From Vibrio ostreae (GTDB taxonomy: Bacteria > Pseudomonadota > Gammaproteobacteria > Enterobacterales > Vibrionaceae), in NCBI RefSeq assembly GCF_019226825.1, contig NZ_CP076643.1, forward strand, positions 372,001-436,000: a stretch of 64,000 bases of DNA. Direction: 5' to 3'. Shown here piece after piece: positions 29,804 to 39,402 of this stretch. Below the pieces are notes generated by a model. The model saw only the letters and a program-made list of their open reading frames with translations. It was not told where the DNA came from and made no database searches. Every line of letters starts with the position of its first letter. Positions within the stretch are counted from its first letter, which is position 1. A program made the translations under genes and the position numbers.

Positions 29804-30745
29804 ATGTCGGGTATTTTGAATACGGTCGATCAGCGTACCAATCTGGTAGGTGAGAACCGCCTGGAATTGTTATTGTTCAGTCTGAATAGCCGCCAGGTGT
29901 TTGCTATCAATGTGTTTAAAGTTCGGGAAGTGATTAAAGTTCCGAAAACCACTAAGATGCCAGGCTCTCATCCTAACATTATCGGTGTCGCCTCTTTACG
30001 GGGTGTCTCAGTCCCGATTATTGACCTGAGGCAGGCGATTGGCTTCCCGCCTTCGCGCGAGGAAAATCCGGAGCAGAATCTTATTATCACCGAATACAAC
30101 CGAACCGTGCAGGGTTTTCTGGTCGGGCAGGTGCGTAATATTGTCAATACCGCGTGGACTGAAATTCAGCCACCGCCAAAATCGGTCGGGCGTTCGAACT
30201 ATCTGACCGCGATTACTCAAATCAAAGAACAGGATCAGACCAAGATCGTTGAGATCATTGATGTGGAAAAAGTACTGGCTGAAATTATTGAGTATGATGT
30301 GTCGATCTCCGAAGAGATCCTGGATCCGACTCTGGTCAATGACATGGTCGGTCGTAATGTTCTGATCGTGGACGACTCCTCGACAGCGCGTAACCAGATC
30401 AAGGGGACCTTGTCTCAGCTCGGTCTCAACATCATTGAATGCAGTGACGGCCTGGAAGCGCTTAATTTCCTCAAGGGTTTGTGCGATAAAGGCAAGAACA
30501 TCAACCAGGAATTGCTGATGTTGATCACCGATGCCGAGATGCCGGAGATGGATGGCTATAAGCTGACCTATGAAGTACGTAATGACCCGCGTATGGCCGA
30601 TCTGTTTATTACTCTGAACACCTCGTTAAGTGGCAGCTTTAATGAAGCCATGGTGCAGAAAGTCGGGTGTAACCGATTTATCTCCAAGTTCCAGCCGGAT
30701 TTGTTGGTGGAAGCGGTGCAGGATCGCCTGCGCGAACTTATTTAA
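29804..30745 (+). CDS. cheV: Chemotaxis coupling protein CheV
   Basis: CheV links receptors to the CheA kinase and adapts signalling through its own receiver domain. The 313-residue protein has a CheW domain (about 20-165, with IGVASLRGVSVPIIDL) and a REC domain (about 182-310) with acidic DDSS, phospho-acceptor Asp in LITDAEMPEMDG and the conserved Lys in FISKF. ATG 29804 matches the family start MSGILNTVDQ; an in-frame TTG at 29774 is further up. TATACT at 29760-29765 is a possible -10. Confidence 0.93.
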   Translation: MSGILNTVDQRTNLVGENRLELLLFSLNSRQVFAINVFKVREVIKVPKTTKMPGSHPNIIGVASLRGVSVPIIDLRQAIGFPPSREENPEQNLIITEYNRTVQGFLVGQVRNIVNTAWTEIQPPPKSVGRSNYLTAITQIKEQDQTKIVEIIDVEKVLAEIIEYDVSISEEILDPTLVNDMVGRNVLIVDDSSTARNQIKGTLSQLGLNIIECSDGLEALNFLKGLCDKGKNINQELLMLITDAEMPEMDGYKLTYEVRNDPRMADLFITLNTSLSGSFNEAMVQKVGCNRFISKFQPDLLVEAVQDRLRELI

Positions 30746-30773
30746 GTGGTATTTGCATAAGCTATTTTTTTAA

Positions 30774-30797
30774 AGCGCTGATAGTCAGCGCTTTTTT
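30774..30797. terminator. Terminator between cheV and dnaE2
   Basis: An 8-bp stem AGCGCTGA/TCAGCGCT (30774-30781 with 30785-30792), loop TAG, followed by six or more T. It ends cheV; convergent dnaE2 ends 14 bases beyond. Confidence 0.85.
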
Positions 30798-30809
30798 ATT
30801 GCCAGCTTG

Positions 30810-33800
30810 TCAGTGGAAATCGCGGGAACGGGTCTGTAACTGTTGCAGCTTAGGGGTGAGATCGATAAGACGTCCGGCAATGACGTGAATGACACTGCCT
30901 TCCCGCTCCAATATGCCTTTTACCATCAGCAGCTTAGCACCGATATAGGCACTTTTTTGGGCTCGTGCGGTGGCCTGCCATACCACCACATTAATATTGC
31001 CGGTGTCGTCTTCCAGAGTAAAAAAGGTCACACCAGCGGCGGTGCCCGGTGACTGACGTCCCGTGACCACACCGACCACGGTCACCAGTGACTGATGAGC
31101 CAGATCCGTCAGATCGCGCTGGCGGGTAAAGCGTCCCAGTTCTCCGGCCTGGTCAAGCAGGGTGACCGGATGCTGAGTCAGCGACAGTCCTAAAGCAGCA
31201 TAATCTTCCAGCAGAGTGTCGAAATCACTCGGTTGGTGAGCCAGCGGCGGCGCTTCTTCTTCCAGGGTGGCAAACAGCGGCAGATCGCTGAGTGAGTCCA
31301 TCATTGCCCAGCGTGTGGCATAGCGGTTATCGACGATAGCGTGCAGCGCATTGGCAGAAGCCAGCGCTTCAAGATCGCGCAGGCTAAGTGCACAACGTTT
31401 CAACTGCCCCGGATGATGAAAGCCCTGAGGCGGGCGCTGCTCAATCAGTGCCTGAGCGCCGGCCGCGCTGAGCCCTTTGATCTGGCGCAGACCAAGCCGT
31501 ATGGCCAGTTGCTGCTGATGTTGCACGACCTGATGATCAATGGCGGAGTGGTTGACACACACCGGTAGGACACTGATGCCATGGCGGCGGGCATCCTGAA
31601 TCAGCTGTGAAGCGCTGTAAAATCCCATCGGCAAACTATTGAGCAGCGCAGTGTAGAACGCTTGCGGGTAATGGTATTTCAGCCAGGCGGAACAATAGGC
31701 CAGCACAGCAAAAGACGCGGAATGACTTTCCGGAAAGCCGTATTCACCAAAACCACAAATCTGCTGATAAATCCGTTCGGCAAAGGCTTGCTGATAGCCA
31801 CGTTGTCGCATGCCATCGACCAGCTTGTGTTTGAACTTGGCCAGCTCACCATTCTTCTTCCAGGACGCCATAGCACGGCGCAGTTGATCGGCTTCACCGC
31901 CGCTGAACCCGGCGGCGACCATGGCCAGTTTGATCACCTGCTCCTGAAAAATCGGTACACCCATGGTGCGTGACAGTACCGCTTCAACCTCCCGGGAGGG
32001 GTAAGTGATGGGCTCAAGGCCATCGCGCCGTTTGAGAAACGGATGCACCATATCACCCTGAATCGGCCCGGGGCGAACAATCGCTATCTGGATGACCAGA
32101 TCATAGTAACAGCCGGGCTTCAGGCGCGGCAGCATACTCATCTGCGCCCGAGATTCTATTTGAAATACCCCGACTGTATCAGCACGCTGAATCATGCCAT
32201 AGACATTGCTGTCATCCTGCAAACGGGTGATAGCGGCAATGTTCAGACTGCGCTGGTGGTGCTCTTCTACCAGGGCAAAACATTTTCGAATCGCAGTCAG
32301 CATGCCCAGCGCCAGCACGTCGACTTTAAACAGCCCGAGACTTTCCAAATCGTCCTTATCCCACTGGATAATGGTGCGCTCCGGCATGGCGGCATTCTCG
32401 ACCGGAACCAGCTCATGCAGTGGTCCGGAAGAGATAACAAAACCGCCGACATGCTGAGATAAGTGACGCGGAAAACCGATCAGCTCACTGACCAGTTCAA
32501 TAAACTGCTGGCCTTTAAGTGATTGCGGCTCCAGCCCCAGCTCGGTCAGTTGTGCCTGCCAGCCAAGAGCTTTATCCCGGCGGTTAACGTTCTGGATAAA
32601 AAAATCGAGCTGCGCCTGGTTGATGCCGAGTGCTTTGCCGACATCGCGTACTGCACTTTTAAAGCGATAGGAAATGACGGTGGCCGCCAGTGCGGCCCGC
32701 TCACGGCCATATTTTTGATACAGGTACTGAATGACTTCTTCACGACGTTCATGTTCAAAATCGACATCAATATCCGGCGGCTCGTCGCGCTCTTTACTGA
32801 TAAAGCGTTCAAATAACACGCTGATCTGGCGCGGGTCAACCGAGGTGATTTCCAGGCAGTAGCACACCACGGAATTGGCTGCCGAGCCACGTCCCTGATA
32901 GAGAATGCCACTGCGTTTGGCAAACATCACAATGTCATGGATGGTGAGAAAATAGTAGGGCAGGTCAAGTTCGCCAATCAGTGCCAGCTCTTTTTCAATC
33001 AGTATCTGAATGTCTTGCGGTACCCCGTCAGGAAAACGCAGTGCTTTACCGCGTTCCACCAACTGGCGTAAATAGGCCATCGGTGTGATGCCCTGCGGTA
33101 CCAGTTCGCTGGGATAGTGATAGTGCAACTCGCTGAGCTGAAACTGGCAGCGCTTGGCAATCCGCACACTCTCTGCCAGCCATTCGGCGGGAAACAGCTT
33201 GCTGAGTTTATTCTGACTGCGCAGTGCACGTTCGGTATTGCTTAGTAGATGGGCCTGAACCTTGTCCAGTGGCTGGCTATGGGCAACAGCGGTCAGTACA
33301 TGCTGCAGGGGCAAGCGGGTCGCGTTGTGCATCAGTACGCCGCCGCAGGCGGTCAGCGGTAGTGCCAGTTGCTGGGCTAGCTGACAACAATGAGCGAGAT
33401 ACTCTTGATCCTGCGGCCCCAGATGGCGCTGTACTCCTATCCATAGACGGCCGCTGTGATGGTGTGTCAGCCATTGCCCCCAGTGCGTGTCACGCTCGTG
33501 GTGGCCCGGCAACCATACCAGCAGGCAGTGGCGCGCGGACATTACATCCCATTCCGACAGTTGATAGTGGCCTTTTTCACTGCGGCGACGGGCGTTGGTT
33601 ATGATGCGGCACAATTCAGTGTATGCCTCGCGATCCGGGCACAGCAATACGAAGCGGCATTCATCATTCAGGGTAAATACGCTGCCGACAATTTGCCGGA
33701 TGCCAAGCTGATGTTGCTTAATCGCAGTGTGAGCACGTACTACGCCGGCCAGTGAGCATTCATCAGTGATGGCAATCGCGTCATAGCGCAGAAAATCAGC

Positions 33801-33881
33801 TTGCATCACCAGCTCTTCCGGATGGGACGCGCCAGCCAGAAAGGAGAAATTACTCTGACAAAACAGTTCTGCGTAAGCCAT
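30810..33881 (-). CDS. dnaE2: Error-prone DNA polymerase DnaE2 (ImuC)
   Basis: DnaE2 is a C-family polymerase for mutagenic lesion bypass. The 1023-residue protein has an N-terminal PHP domain (ITDECSLAGVVRAH), the palm with catalytic aspartates in PPDIDVDFEHERR, the finger and beta-binding parts, and a C-terminal OB fold (GVVTGRQSPGTAAGVTF). Replicative DnaE is about 1160 residues. It is the last gene of imuA-imuB-dnaE2, 31 bases after imuB, and should be induced by DNA damage through the LexA box at 36130. Confidence 0.95.
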   Translation of the reverse strand: MAYAELFCQSNFSFLAGASHPEELVMQADFLRYDAIAITDECSLAGVVRAHTAIKQHQLGIRQIVGSVFTLNDECRFVLLCPDREAYTELCRIITNARRRSEKGHYQLSEWDVMSARHCLLVWLPGHHERDTHWGQWLTHHHSGRLWIGVQRHLGPQDQEYLAHCCQLAQQLALPLTACGGVLMHNATRLPLQHVLTAVAHSQPLDKVQAHLLSNTERALRSQNKLSKLFPAEWLAESVRIAKRCQFQLSELHYHYPSELVPQGITPMAYLRQLVERGKALRFPDGVPQDIQILIEKELALIGELDLPYYFLTIHDIVMFAKRSGILYQGRGSAANSVVCYCLEITSVDPRQISVLFERFISKERDEPPDIDVDFEHERREEVIQYLYQKYGRERAALAATVISYRFKSAVRDVGKALGINQAQLDFFIQNVNRRDKALGWQAQLTELGLEPQSLKGQQFIELVSELIGFPRHLSQHVGGFVISSGPLHELVPVENAAMPERTIIQWDKDDLESLGLFKVDVLALGMLTAIRKCFALVEEHHQRSLNIAAITRLQDDSNVYGMIQRADTVGVFQIESRAQMSMLPRLKPGCYYDLVIQIAIVRPGPIQGDMVHPFLKRRDGLEPITYPSREVEAVLSRTMGVPIFQEQVIKLAMVAAGFSGGEADQLRRAMASWKKNGELAKFKHKLVDGMRQRGYQQAFAERIYQQICGFGEYGFPESHSASFAVLAYCSAWLKYHYPQAFYTALLNSLPMGFYSASQLIQDARRHGISVLPVCVNHSAIDHQVVQHQQQLAIRLGLRQIKGLSAAGAQALIEQRPPQGFHHPGQLKRCALSLRDLEALASANALHAIVDNRYATRWAMMDSLSDLPLFATLEEEAPPLAHQPSDFDTLLEDYAALGLSLTQHPVTLLDQAGELGRFTRQRDLTDLAHQSLVTVVGVVTGRQSPGTAAGVTFFTLEDDTGNINVVVWQATARAQKSAYIGAKLLMVKGILEREGSVIHVIAGRLIDLTPKLQQLQTRSRDFH

Positions 33882-33912
33882 AAAACCTCTTCAATTCAAA
33901 CGGGTTGTGAAA

Positions 33913-35442
33913 TTAACTGAACTGCCCGTGCACAAACCACTGCTGCTCGGGGGTACGAAATACCCATAGCCAGCGTCCCTGAGGAGTGCGGGCAATGAAA
34001 TAGTCACGAATAATGTTGTGGCCGTCCCACCATCCGGTCGCAATCCGCTCCGGACCGTGGATAAGCGAGATCGGTTCCTGTAACGGCTGCGGCTGCGGTA
34101 AACGAAGGCTCGGTCTCAAGCGGCCAGAAGCGCGATGACAGGCAGAGTTAAGGCTTTGGGGCGGGGTACTCATTACGCTGACCGGTTGATCGGCAGGCAA
34201 GTAACGGCTGCGCAGCTCTGGACGGGGATCGTCACTTAACAGCAGTTTACACACTTGCTCTGTGCCCAGTTTGGCCTGCAGAAGGGTGATCAGTTCTGCG
34301 GAGCTCTGCTGACCCTGGCGGGCGCGAAAAAAGTCACCAGGAGTTTGTTCGGCAAGGCCGGAGCGAATGACTCGCAGGCTGAGGCTAAGTACTGGCCGGG
34401 TCAGTTGCACAGATTCCATGCTCAGCCAGCACAGCCGAGACCATTTGAGCGCCTGATATTCCCCTTGCGCTGAAGTAAAGCGCACCACATCGCATGCGTC
34501 ATCGCGCTGTTGCAGCATCAGTTCCAGCTCAAACGCGACCTGATTACGCAGGGTGAGAAAGGCTTCCAGTCGTTTGAGCAGGCGGCGGAGGGGCTTTTCC
34601 AGCCACTGTACATTGTCTATCTCATACAACAGATCAAGATGGGCGTGGAAGGCCTGCGGAGGATGATAAAAGCTGAGCGGGTGTTTAAAGTGGCCAAGCA
34701 GGCGCCCGACATAGTTGACCAGGTCGATATCAAAGCGGCGTGCTATCTCTTGCATGGGTAGCGCCAGCAGAGCCTGAATATTCCGAATCCCCACCCGGGC
34801 GAGTTTGTCGATCTGCTTAGCATCCAGCTCGGTGGCACTGAGGGGATAATGCTCCAGTCGCTGACGCAGCGCTTGCTCGTCGCCGCAGATCCAGTCGGCT
34901 GCACTTTTGGCGAGCAACGTCGCAGCAAGAGGAGAGAAACCGCTGGCGTAGTGATAACGCACCTGACGCTGGTCCAGATGCTGACTCAGCGCCTGCCAGT
35001 AATTATTCAGTCCGGCGTACAGCGACAGCATATTGGTCACCCGCAGCAGCAGCCCCTGCGGCGGACAGAGCACGATATCGCACGTCAGCAGATACAGCCA
35101 TTGAGCCAATTCCTCAATCGCTTGCCGCTCTCTGTCCGCTTCATACGGATAGACCTGAAGCTCGCTGCATAAAGCTGCCGCGCTGCCAAGCCCCATGCCC
35201 GGTTTGATGCCCTGCTTAAGCGCGGACTGACTGGCCTGCACCACCTGATGAGCAGGTCCGTTGACGATCACCACCGGTGCGGCAGCACGCTCTGCTGCGG
35301 TTTCAGACGCAGCCGGTGCCGTATCCGCGGACATGTTCTCAGCAGTCATACTTACTGCCGTCATATTCTCTGCGCATGGGGCCTCTGCAAACATCGTATC
35401 GAGCTGCAGGTTAGGAAAATGCAGATAGATCCATAGAGTCAT
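33913..35442 (-). CDS. imuB: ImuB, inactive Y-family polymerase-like protein
   Basis: ImuB joins DnaE2 to the beta clamp during SOS mutagenesis. The 509-residue protein resembles Y-family polymerases from its start (MTLWIYLHFPNLQLD) but has TNMLSLYAG where active enzymes have the catalytic Asp-Glu (SIDEAYLD type), so it is probably non-catalytic, as ImuB family members are. Residues about 20-55 are an Ala/Met/Glu/Thr-rich insertion with the near repeat AENMTA / AENMSA. It starts 2 bases after the imuA stop. Confidence 0.9.
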   Translation of the reverse strand: MTLWIYLHFPNLQLDTMFAEAPCAENMTAVSMTAENMSADTAPAASETAAERAAAPVVIVNGPAHQVVQASQSALKQGIKPGMGLGSAAALCSELQVYPYEADRERQAIEELAQWLYLLTCDIVLCPPQGLLLRVTNMLSLYAGLNNYWQALSQHLDQRQVRYHYASGFSPLAATLLAKSAADWICGDEQALRQRLEHYPLSATELDAKQIDKLARVGIRNIQALLALPMQEIARRFDIDLVNYVGRLLGHFKHPLSFYHPPQAFHAHLDLLYEIDNVQWLEKPLRRLLKRLEAFLTLRNQVAFELELMLQQRDDACDVVRFTSAQGEYQALKWSRLCWLSMESVQLTRPVLSLSLRVIRSGLAEQTPGDFFRARQGQQSSAELITLLQAKLGTEQVCKLLLSDDPRPELRSRYLPADQPVSVMSTPPQSLNSACHRASGRLRPSLRLPQPQPLQEPISLIHGPERIATGWWDGHNIIRDYFIARTPQGRWLWVFRTPEQQWFVHGQFS

Positions 35443-35444
35443 GG

Positions 35445-36119
35445 TCAGCCCTGTTTACGCAGCGGAAATGGCACCACCACTGAAGAAGGCAGCGGCAGTA
35501 CGAGACGTGACCAACGCTCTGCCATCGACAGGGTAAACGCACCGAGCGGCCAGCCGCCTCTGCGCTTCGGCACTCGTATTTCGAGTCCCTGCGGGTGGGC
35601 ACTGAGGGATAGCGTCAAAGTAACCGGCAGTGAAAATAGGTTATCTTGTGCCGAACGGAAGAGAAAATTCAGACAATTTCCTGTTTCGCAGGCAACCTGC
35701 AGGCGCCGGGCGTGATGCACTTCCAGTTTATCCTGCCACAGCAGAACCTGGCTGCAGGCGCCGCTTCTGGCACACTGTTCGGCTGACCATAATCCATCTT
35801 TTTCTGATTTTGGCGTCACAATGAGTACGTTTTCGATGTTAATTCCGTCATTTCTCAGACTTTCAGCATCGACAATACCTGGCGGGTTGATCAGCACGGT
35901 CAGGCGCTCACCATGTTGCTTAAGGTAAGGATACACCAGGCGCAGTTCACCAATCCCGCTCTCGGAGTGGATATCGACAACACCATGCGCCGGGAAGCCG
36001 CCGCACAGCTTGTGGTCCAGCTCGTTGAAGCCGGTTGAATGAGTATCCGGTTCAGACTGGGTTTGCGAACCCTGCCAGAGCCAGTGTTTATTTTTGAGGT
36101 GTTCGATCAGTTCATACAT
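35445..36119 (-). CDS. imuA: ImuA, SulA/RecA-like translesion synthesis accessory protein
   Basis: ImuA is the first protein of the ImuABC mutasome; by family it is RecA/SulA-like. The 224-residue product has GFNELDHKLCGGFPAHGVVDI and SESGIGELRL where RecA has a Walker A, but it lacks the GK-T/S, so ATP binding is doubtful. Strand order of a RecA core follows (VLINPPGIVDAE, NVLIVTPKSEKD). A LexA box lies 11 bases before its ATG, so it leads the SOS operon. Confidence 0.9.
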   Translation of the reverse strand: MYELIEHLKNKHWLWQGSQTQSEPDTHSTGFNELDHKLCGGFPAHGVVDIHSESGIGELRLVYPYLKQHGERLTVLINPPGIVDAESLRNDGINIENVLIVTPKSEKDGLWSAEQCARSGACSQVLLWQDKLEVHHARRLQVACETGNCLNFLFRSAQDNLFSLPVTLTLSLSAHPQGLEIRVPKRRGGWPLGAFTLSMAERWSRLVLPLPSSVVVPFPLRKQG

Positions 36120-36129
36120 AACAATTTAC

Positions 36130-36145
36130 CTGTATATATGTACAG
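36130..36145 (-). promoter_or_regulatory. LexA (SOS) box upstream of imuA
   Basis: CTGTATATATGTACAG matches the gammaproteobacterial LexA consensus (CTGT-N8-ACAG with alternating TA) with one deviation. It lies 11-26 bases before the imuA start and should repress the whole imuA-imuB-dnaE2 operon until RecA is activated. Confidence 0.92.
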
Positions 36146-36189
36146 TATATTTTGTTGTGTTGAACATTCAAGGAAAATGTCGGCTCTGA

Positions 36190-36224
36190 AAAACACAAAG
36201 CCCTGCTCACAGAGCAAGGCTTTG
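36190..36224 (-). terminator. Rho-independent terminator of yciK
   Basis: On the minus strand CAAAGCC pairs with GGCTTTG (36224-36218 with 36202-36196), extended by TTGCTC/GAGCAG, followed by TGTGTTTTT. It insulates the SOS operon from yciK read-through. Confidence 0.75.
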
Positions 36225-36246
36225 AATTAATGAGATCTTTTGTGAC

Positions 36247-36990
36247 TTATTTTTTCGGTTGCGCGTCAATGCACTCGCCGTGTACGGCTTTGCCTTCCGG
36301 TGCCATCAGGTACAGATAGAGCGGCATAATATCGAGCGGTGTCTTCAACTGATTGGCATCTTCCGCTGGGAACGCTTTGGCACGCATACCGGTACGGGTG
36401 CCGCCCGGGTTGATGGCATTGACACGAATCCGGGTATCGCTCAGCTCATCGGCCAGTACCTGCATCATACCTTCAGTGGCAAATTTAGATATAGAATAGG
36501 TGCCCCAGTATGCACGGCCAACGTGGCCCACGGTTGAACTGGTGAATACCAGGCGGGCATCGTCTGATTTGTGCAGTAGTGGCAACAGCGCCTGGGTCAT
36601 CAAAAACTGGGCTCTGACGTTGACCTGCATCACTTCATCAAAAGTCTCTTCACCAATTTGATCGAACGGGCTCAGCACCCCCAGCAGGCTGGCATTGTGC
36701 AGCACACCATCCAGACGACTAAACTGGCCTTCAATCGTATCGGCCATATCGAGATAATTCTGTTTGCTCGCGCCTTTCATATCGAGCGGAATGATGGCCG
36801 GTTGCGGGTAGCCTGCGGCTTCGATTTCATCGTAAGTCTGTTCCAGCTTTTTCACTGTGCGGCCGAGCAGGATCACGGTCGCGCCATGTGCGGCATAAGA
36901 GAGTGCCGCTTGTTTTCCGATGCCGTCACCTGCGCCGGTGACCAGAATGACTTTATCTTTGAGGGCATCTGCAGAAACTGAATAATCCAC
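36247..36990 (-). CDS. yciK: YciK-family short-chain oxidoreductase
   Basis: A 247-residue short-chain dehydrogenase/reductase. It has the cofactor motif TGAGDGIGKQ (about 19-28), HNASLLG in place of NNAG, and the catalytic YSISK (about 162-166). The sequence and the divergent sohB neighbour match E. coli YciK, whose substrate is not established. It is followed by a terminator. Confidence 0.9.
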   Translation of the reverse strand: MDYSVSADALKDKVILVTGAGDGIGKQAALSYAAHGATVILLGRTVKKLEQTYDEIEAAGYPQPAIIPLDMKGASKQNYLDMADTIEGQFSRLDGVLHNASLLGVLSPFDQIGEETFDEVMQVNVRAQFLMTQALLPLLHKSDDARLVFTSSTVGHVGRAYWGTYSISKFATEGMMQVLADELSDTRIRVNAINPGGTRTGMRAKAFPAEDANQLKTPLDIMPLYLYLMAPEGKAVHGECIDAQPKK

Positions 36991-37079
36991 GTTACGTTTC
37001 CTTATTCTTATGATTTGCTTTAAGTCTTCGTGACAAGGTGGTTACAATACACCAATTCGCATTGAAGAGGATGAACACA

Positions 37080-38141
37080 TTGGAATTTTTATTAGACTAC
37101 GGCCTGTTTTTGGCCAAGATTGCGACTGTCGTCGTCGCTATCGTAGCAGTGTTAGTCATTGTTAAATCCAGCGGCGGAAGACAAAGCTCAGCCAAAGGTG
37201 AACTGGAAGTGACGAACCTGACCGAGCAACATAAACAAACCGTGGAGCAGCTGGAATCACATCTTCATGACGACGCCTTTCTGAAAGCCCGTCATAAAGC
37301 GGATAAGAAAAGCGAAAAGGAAAAAGCCAAAGCGCGGGGAAAAGAGATCAAAAAAGCAGCGAAAAGCGGCGAACTTGAGGCGAAACATGAGCCTCATCTG
37401 TTCGTGCTCGATTTCCATGGCAGTATTGATGCTAAAGAAGTCGCGGCGCTGCGGGAAGAAGTCACCGCGATTCTGGCGGTGGCGAAACCTGGCGATGAAG
37501 TGCTGCTGCGTTTAGAAACCGGTGGCGGTATGGTGCATGGTTACGGCCTGGCGTCATCTCAGCTGGATCGCCTTAAAGCAGCCGGCCTGCCGCTGACGAT
37601 CTCGGTCGATAAAGTTGCTGCCAGCGGTGGTTACATGATGGCGTGTATTGCCGATAAAATCGTCTCTGCACCGTTTGCGATTGTCGGCTCCATCGGGGTC
37701 GTGGCTCAACTGCCAAACTTTAACAAATTGCTGAAAAAGCATGATATTGAGTTTGAACAGCTGACCGCCGGTGAGTACAAACGTACTCTGACCATGTTTG
37801 GTGAAAACACCGATAAAGCGCGTGACAAATTTAAGCAGGAGCTGGAAGAGACTCATGTACTGTTTAAAGATTTCATTCGCGAACATCGCCCGGCACTGGA
37901 ACTGGATAAAGTCGCCACCGGTGAACACTGGTTTGGTACTCAGGCCAAAGAACTCGGTCTGGTCGATGAGATCACAACCTCAGACGATCTGATCGTTGAA
38001 GCGTGCAAAGACAAAACCGTACTGGCTATCCATTACGTGCAGAAGAAAAAGCTGACCGCTAAACTGGCTGGCGCAGCAGCTGAAACTGCGGACAGTGTGC
38101 TGCTGAAACTGGCAAGCCGTGGCCAGCGTCCTATCGTGTAA
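37080..38141 (+). CDS. sohB: S49-family inner-membrane protease SohB
   Basis: SohB is a signal-peptide-peptidase-A-like periplasmic serine protease. The 353-residue protein has a membrane anchor (about 8-30), a Lys/Ala-rich linker (about 65-105), and the S49 domain with the serine in KVAASGGYMMAC and the lysine in GEYKRTLT. TTG at 37080 is chosen: GAAGAGG (37064-37070) is 9 bases upstream and the protein then begins MEFLLDYGLFLAK like E. coli SohB (MELLSEYG). The ATG at 37071 directly abuts the ribosome-binding site. Divergent from yciK. Confidence 0.88.
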   Translation: MEFLLDYGLFLAKIATVVVAIVAVLVIVKSSGGRQSSAKGELEVTNLTEQHKQTVEQLESHLHDDAFLKARHKADKKSEKEKAKARGKEIKKAAKSGELEAKHEPHLFVLDFHGSIDAKEVAALREEVTAILAVAKPGDEVLLRLETGGGMVHGYGLASSQLDRLKAAGLPLTISVDKVAASGGYMMACIADKIVSAPFAIVGSIGVVAQLPNFNKLLKKHDIEFEQLTAGEYKRTLTMFGENTDKARDKFKQELEETHVLFKDFIREHRPALELDKVATGEHWFGTQAKELGLVDEITTSDDLIVEACKDKTVLAIHYVQKKKLTAKLAGAAAETADSVLLKLASRGQRPIV

Positions 38142-38163
38142 TCAAAGTCTAATACTTATATGA

Positions 38164-38190
38164 AAGCGCTTCCTCGAAGCGCTTTTTTTA
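38164..38190 (+). terminator. Rho-independent terminator of sohB
   Basis: A perfect 9-bp stem AAGCGCTTC/GAAGCGCTT (38164-38172 with 38176-38184), loop CTC, followed by a T-run. Confidence 0.88.
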
Positions 38191-38217
38191 TCGCCGCAGA
38201 ACCAAAAGAAAATAAAC

Positions 38218-38306
38218 GGGACACACACCGTTATTACAGCGTTACAAAGTTGATTGCAGGATGCCGGTTTAGCTGAGTATTACTTCTCATAACGGATGTG
38301 TGTCCC
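38218..38306. repeat. Long inverted repeat with GGGACACAC ends (REP/MITE-like)
   Basis: GGGACACACACCGTTAT at 38218-38234 is repeated inverted at 38289-38306 with one inserted base, around a 54-base centre. A shorter element with the same GGGACACAC end lies at 39917. Such termini occur in palindromic repeats that RAYT-type transposases mobilise; no transposase is present in this window. Confidence 0.7.
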
Positions 38307-38329
38307 TTAAATGGATATCAGAGTTGCCT

Positions 38330-39277
38330 TTATCTGCTGGTATTAGTGAGTGTCGTGCCGTTCTGGCCTGATAGTCGGCAGAGTAATTGAATCAACCAAC
38401 TGACTTTGGCCTCTTTTTCGCGCACTTTATGCCAATATAATTTTATCTGGAAGTCGGGGATAGTGATGGGCGGTGCACGGTAAATCAGACCGAGCGAATT
38501 ACTCACAGTTTGAATATACACTTCCGGGATAGCGAGAAAATACGGGGTGTTTTTCAGCAAGTAAGGCGCACTAAGCACGCTGGGCAGTGTCATTACGACC
38601 TGGCGTTTTTTGTTTATTTTTGCCAGCGCGCTATCCACAATCCCTCGTGACTCATTCCAGGGAGTGACCAGAATGTGCGGATAGTCCAGAAAGTCTTCAA
38701 TCCGCATAACTTTCTTTGTATCGGCCATTTCATGCTGGCTGTCCATCGCAATACAGTAACGACCTGTGGTCCAGACCGCGTTGCCGATGTGGGCTGATTG
38801 CTCGGCTTCGTGGTCAAATCCTAACGCCAGATCGACGTCACCGGATTCAAGTTTTTCTGCTGGTATCTGTTCATTACTTTGCACTATCCGAACACCGATA
38901 TTCGGGTAGTGTCTGGCAAGATAAGCATTCAATTCAGGCAGTACACACCAGATACTGAAATCGTAGCCGGAGATAATGAACTGATGTTGCCCGTTGGCTG
39001 GTTCAAAGGGGACGGCATTATTCAGACCGGATTGCAGCAGGCTGACAGCCGGTAATACCGATTCTGCCAGCAACAGAGCGCGCTCTGTTGCCACCATCTT
39101 GCCGTTAATACGAATAAACAGCTCATCATCCAGTCGCTCACGCAGACGAGCCAGGCTATGGCTGCAGGCCGACTGGCTTAGATGAAGTTTTTCAGCCGCC
39201 AGGTGAACAGACTGAGTCTGATAAATGTAATAGAAGACCTTGATCAGATTGAGGTCCAGATTTTCCAGCGTCGCCAT
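38330..39277 (-). CDS. LysR-family transcriptional regulator
   Basis: A 315-residue LysR regulator with an N-terminal winged helix (DLNLIKVFYYIYQTQSVHLA, then AEKLHLSQSACSHSLARLR, about 8-50) and a periplasmic-binding-like effector domain (about 95-300). It is divergent from the GNAT gene, which is a likely target. Its ligand cannot be told from sequence. Its 3-prime end lies 24 bases from the inverted repeat at 38218. Confidence 0.85.
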   Translation of the reverse strand: MATLENLDLNLIKVFYYIYQTQSVHLAAEKLHLSQSACSHSLARLRERLDDELFIRINGKMVATERALLLAESVLPAVSLLQSGLNNAVPFEPANGQHQFIISGYDFSIWCVLPELNAYLARHYPNIGVRIVQSNEQIPAEKLESGDVDLALGFDHEAEQSAHIGNAVWTTGRYCIAMDSQHEMADTKKVMRIEDFLDYPHILVTPWNESRGIVDSALAKINKKRQVVMTLPSVLSAPYLLKNTPYFLAIPEVYIQTVSNSLGLIYRAPPITIPDFQIKLYWHKVREKEAKVSWLIQLLCRLSGQNGTTLTNTSR

Positions 39278-39402
39278 AAGCTTCCTTTATCACCTTACCG
39301 CATATGTGAATATGATGCAGATTAACTATGAATACAATGCACTTAAATCATAATGTCCGGGTCGATATACTGTTCATACACCACAAAGAAAGGAAAGTAG
39401 TG

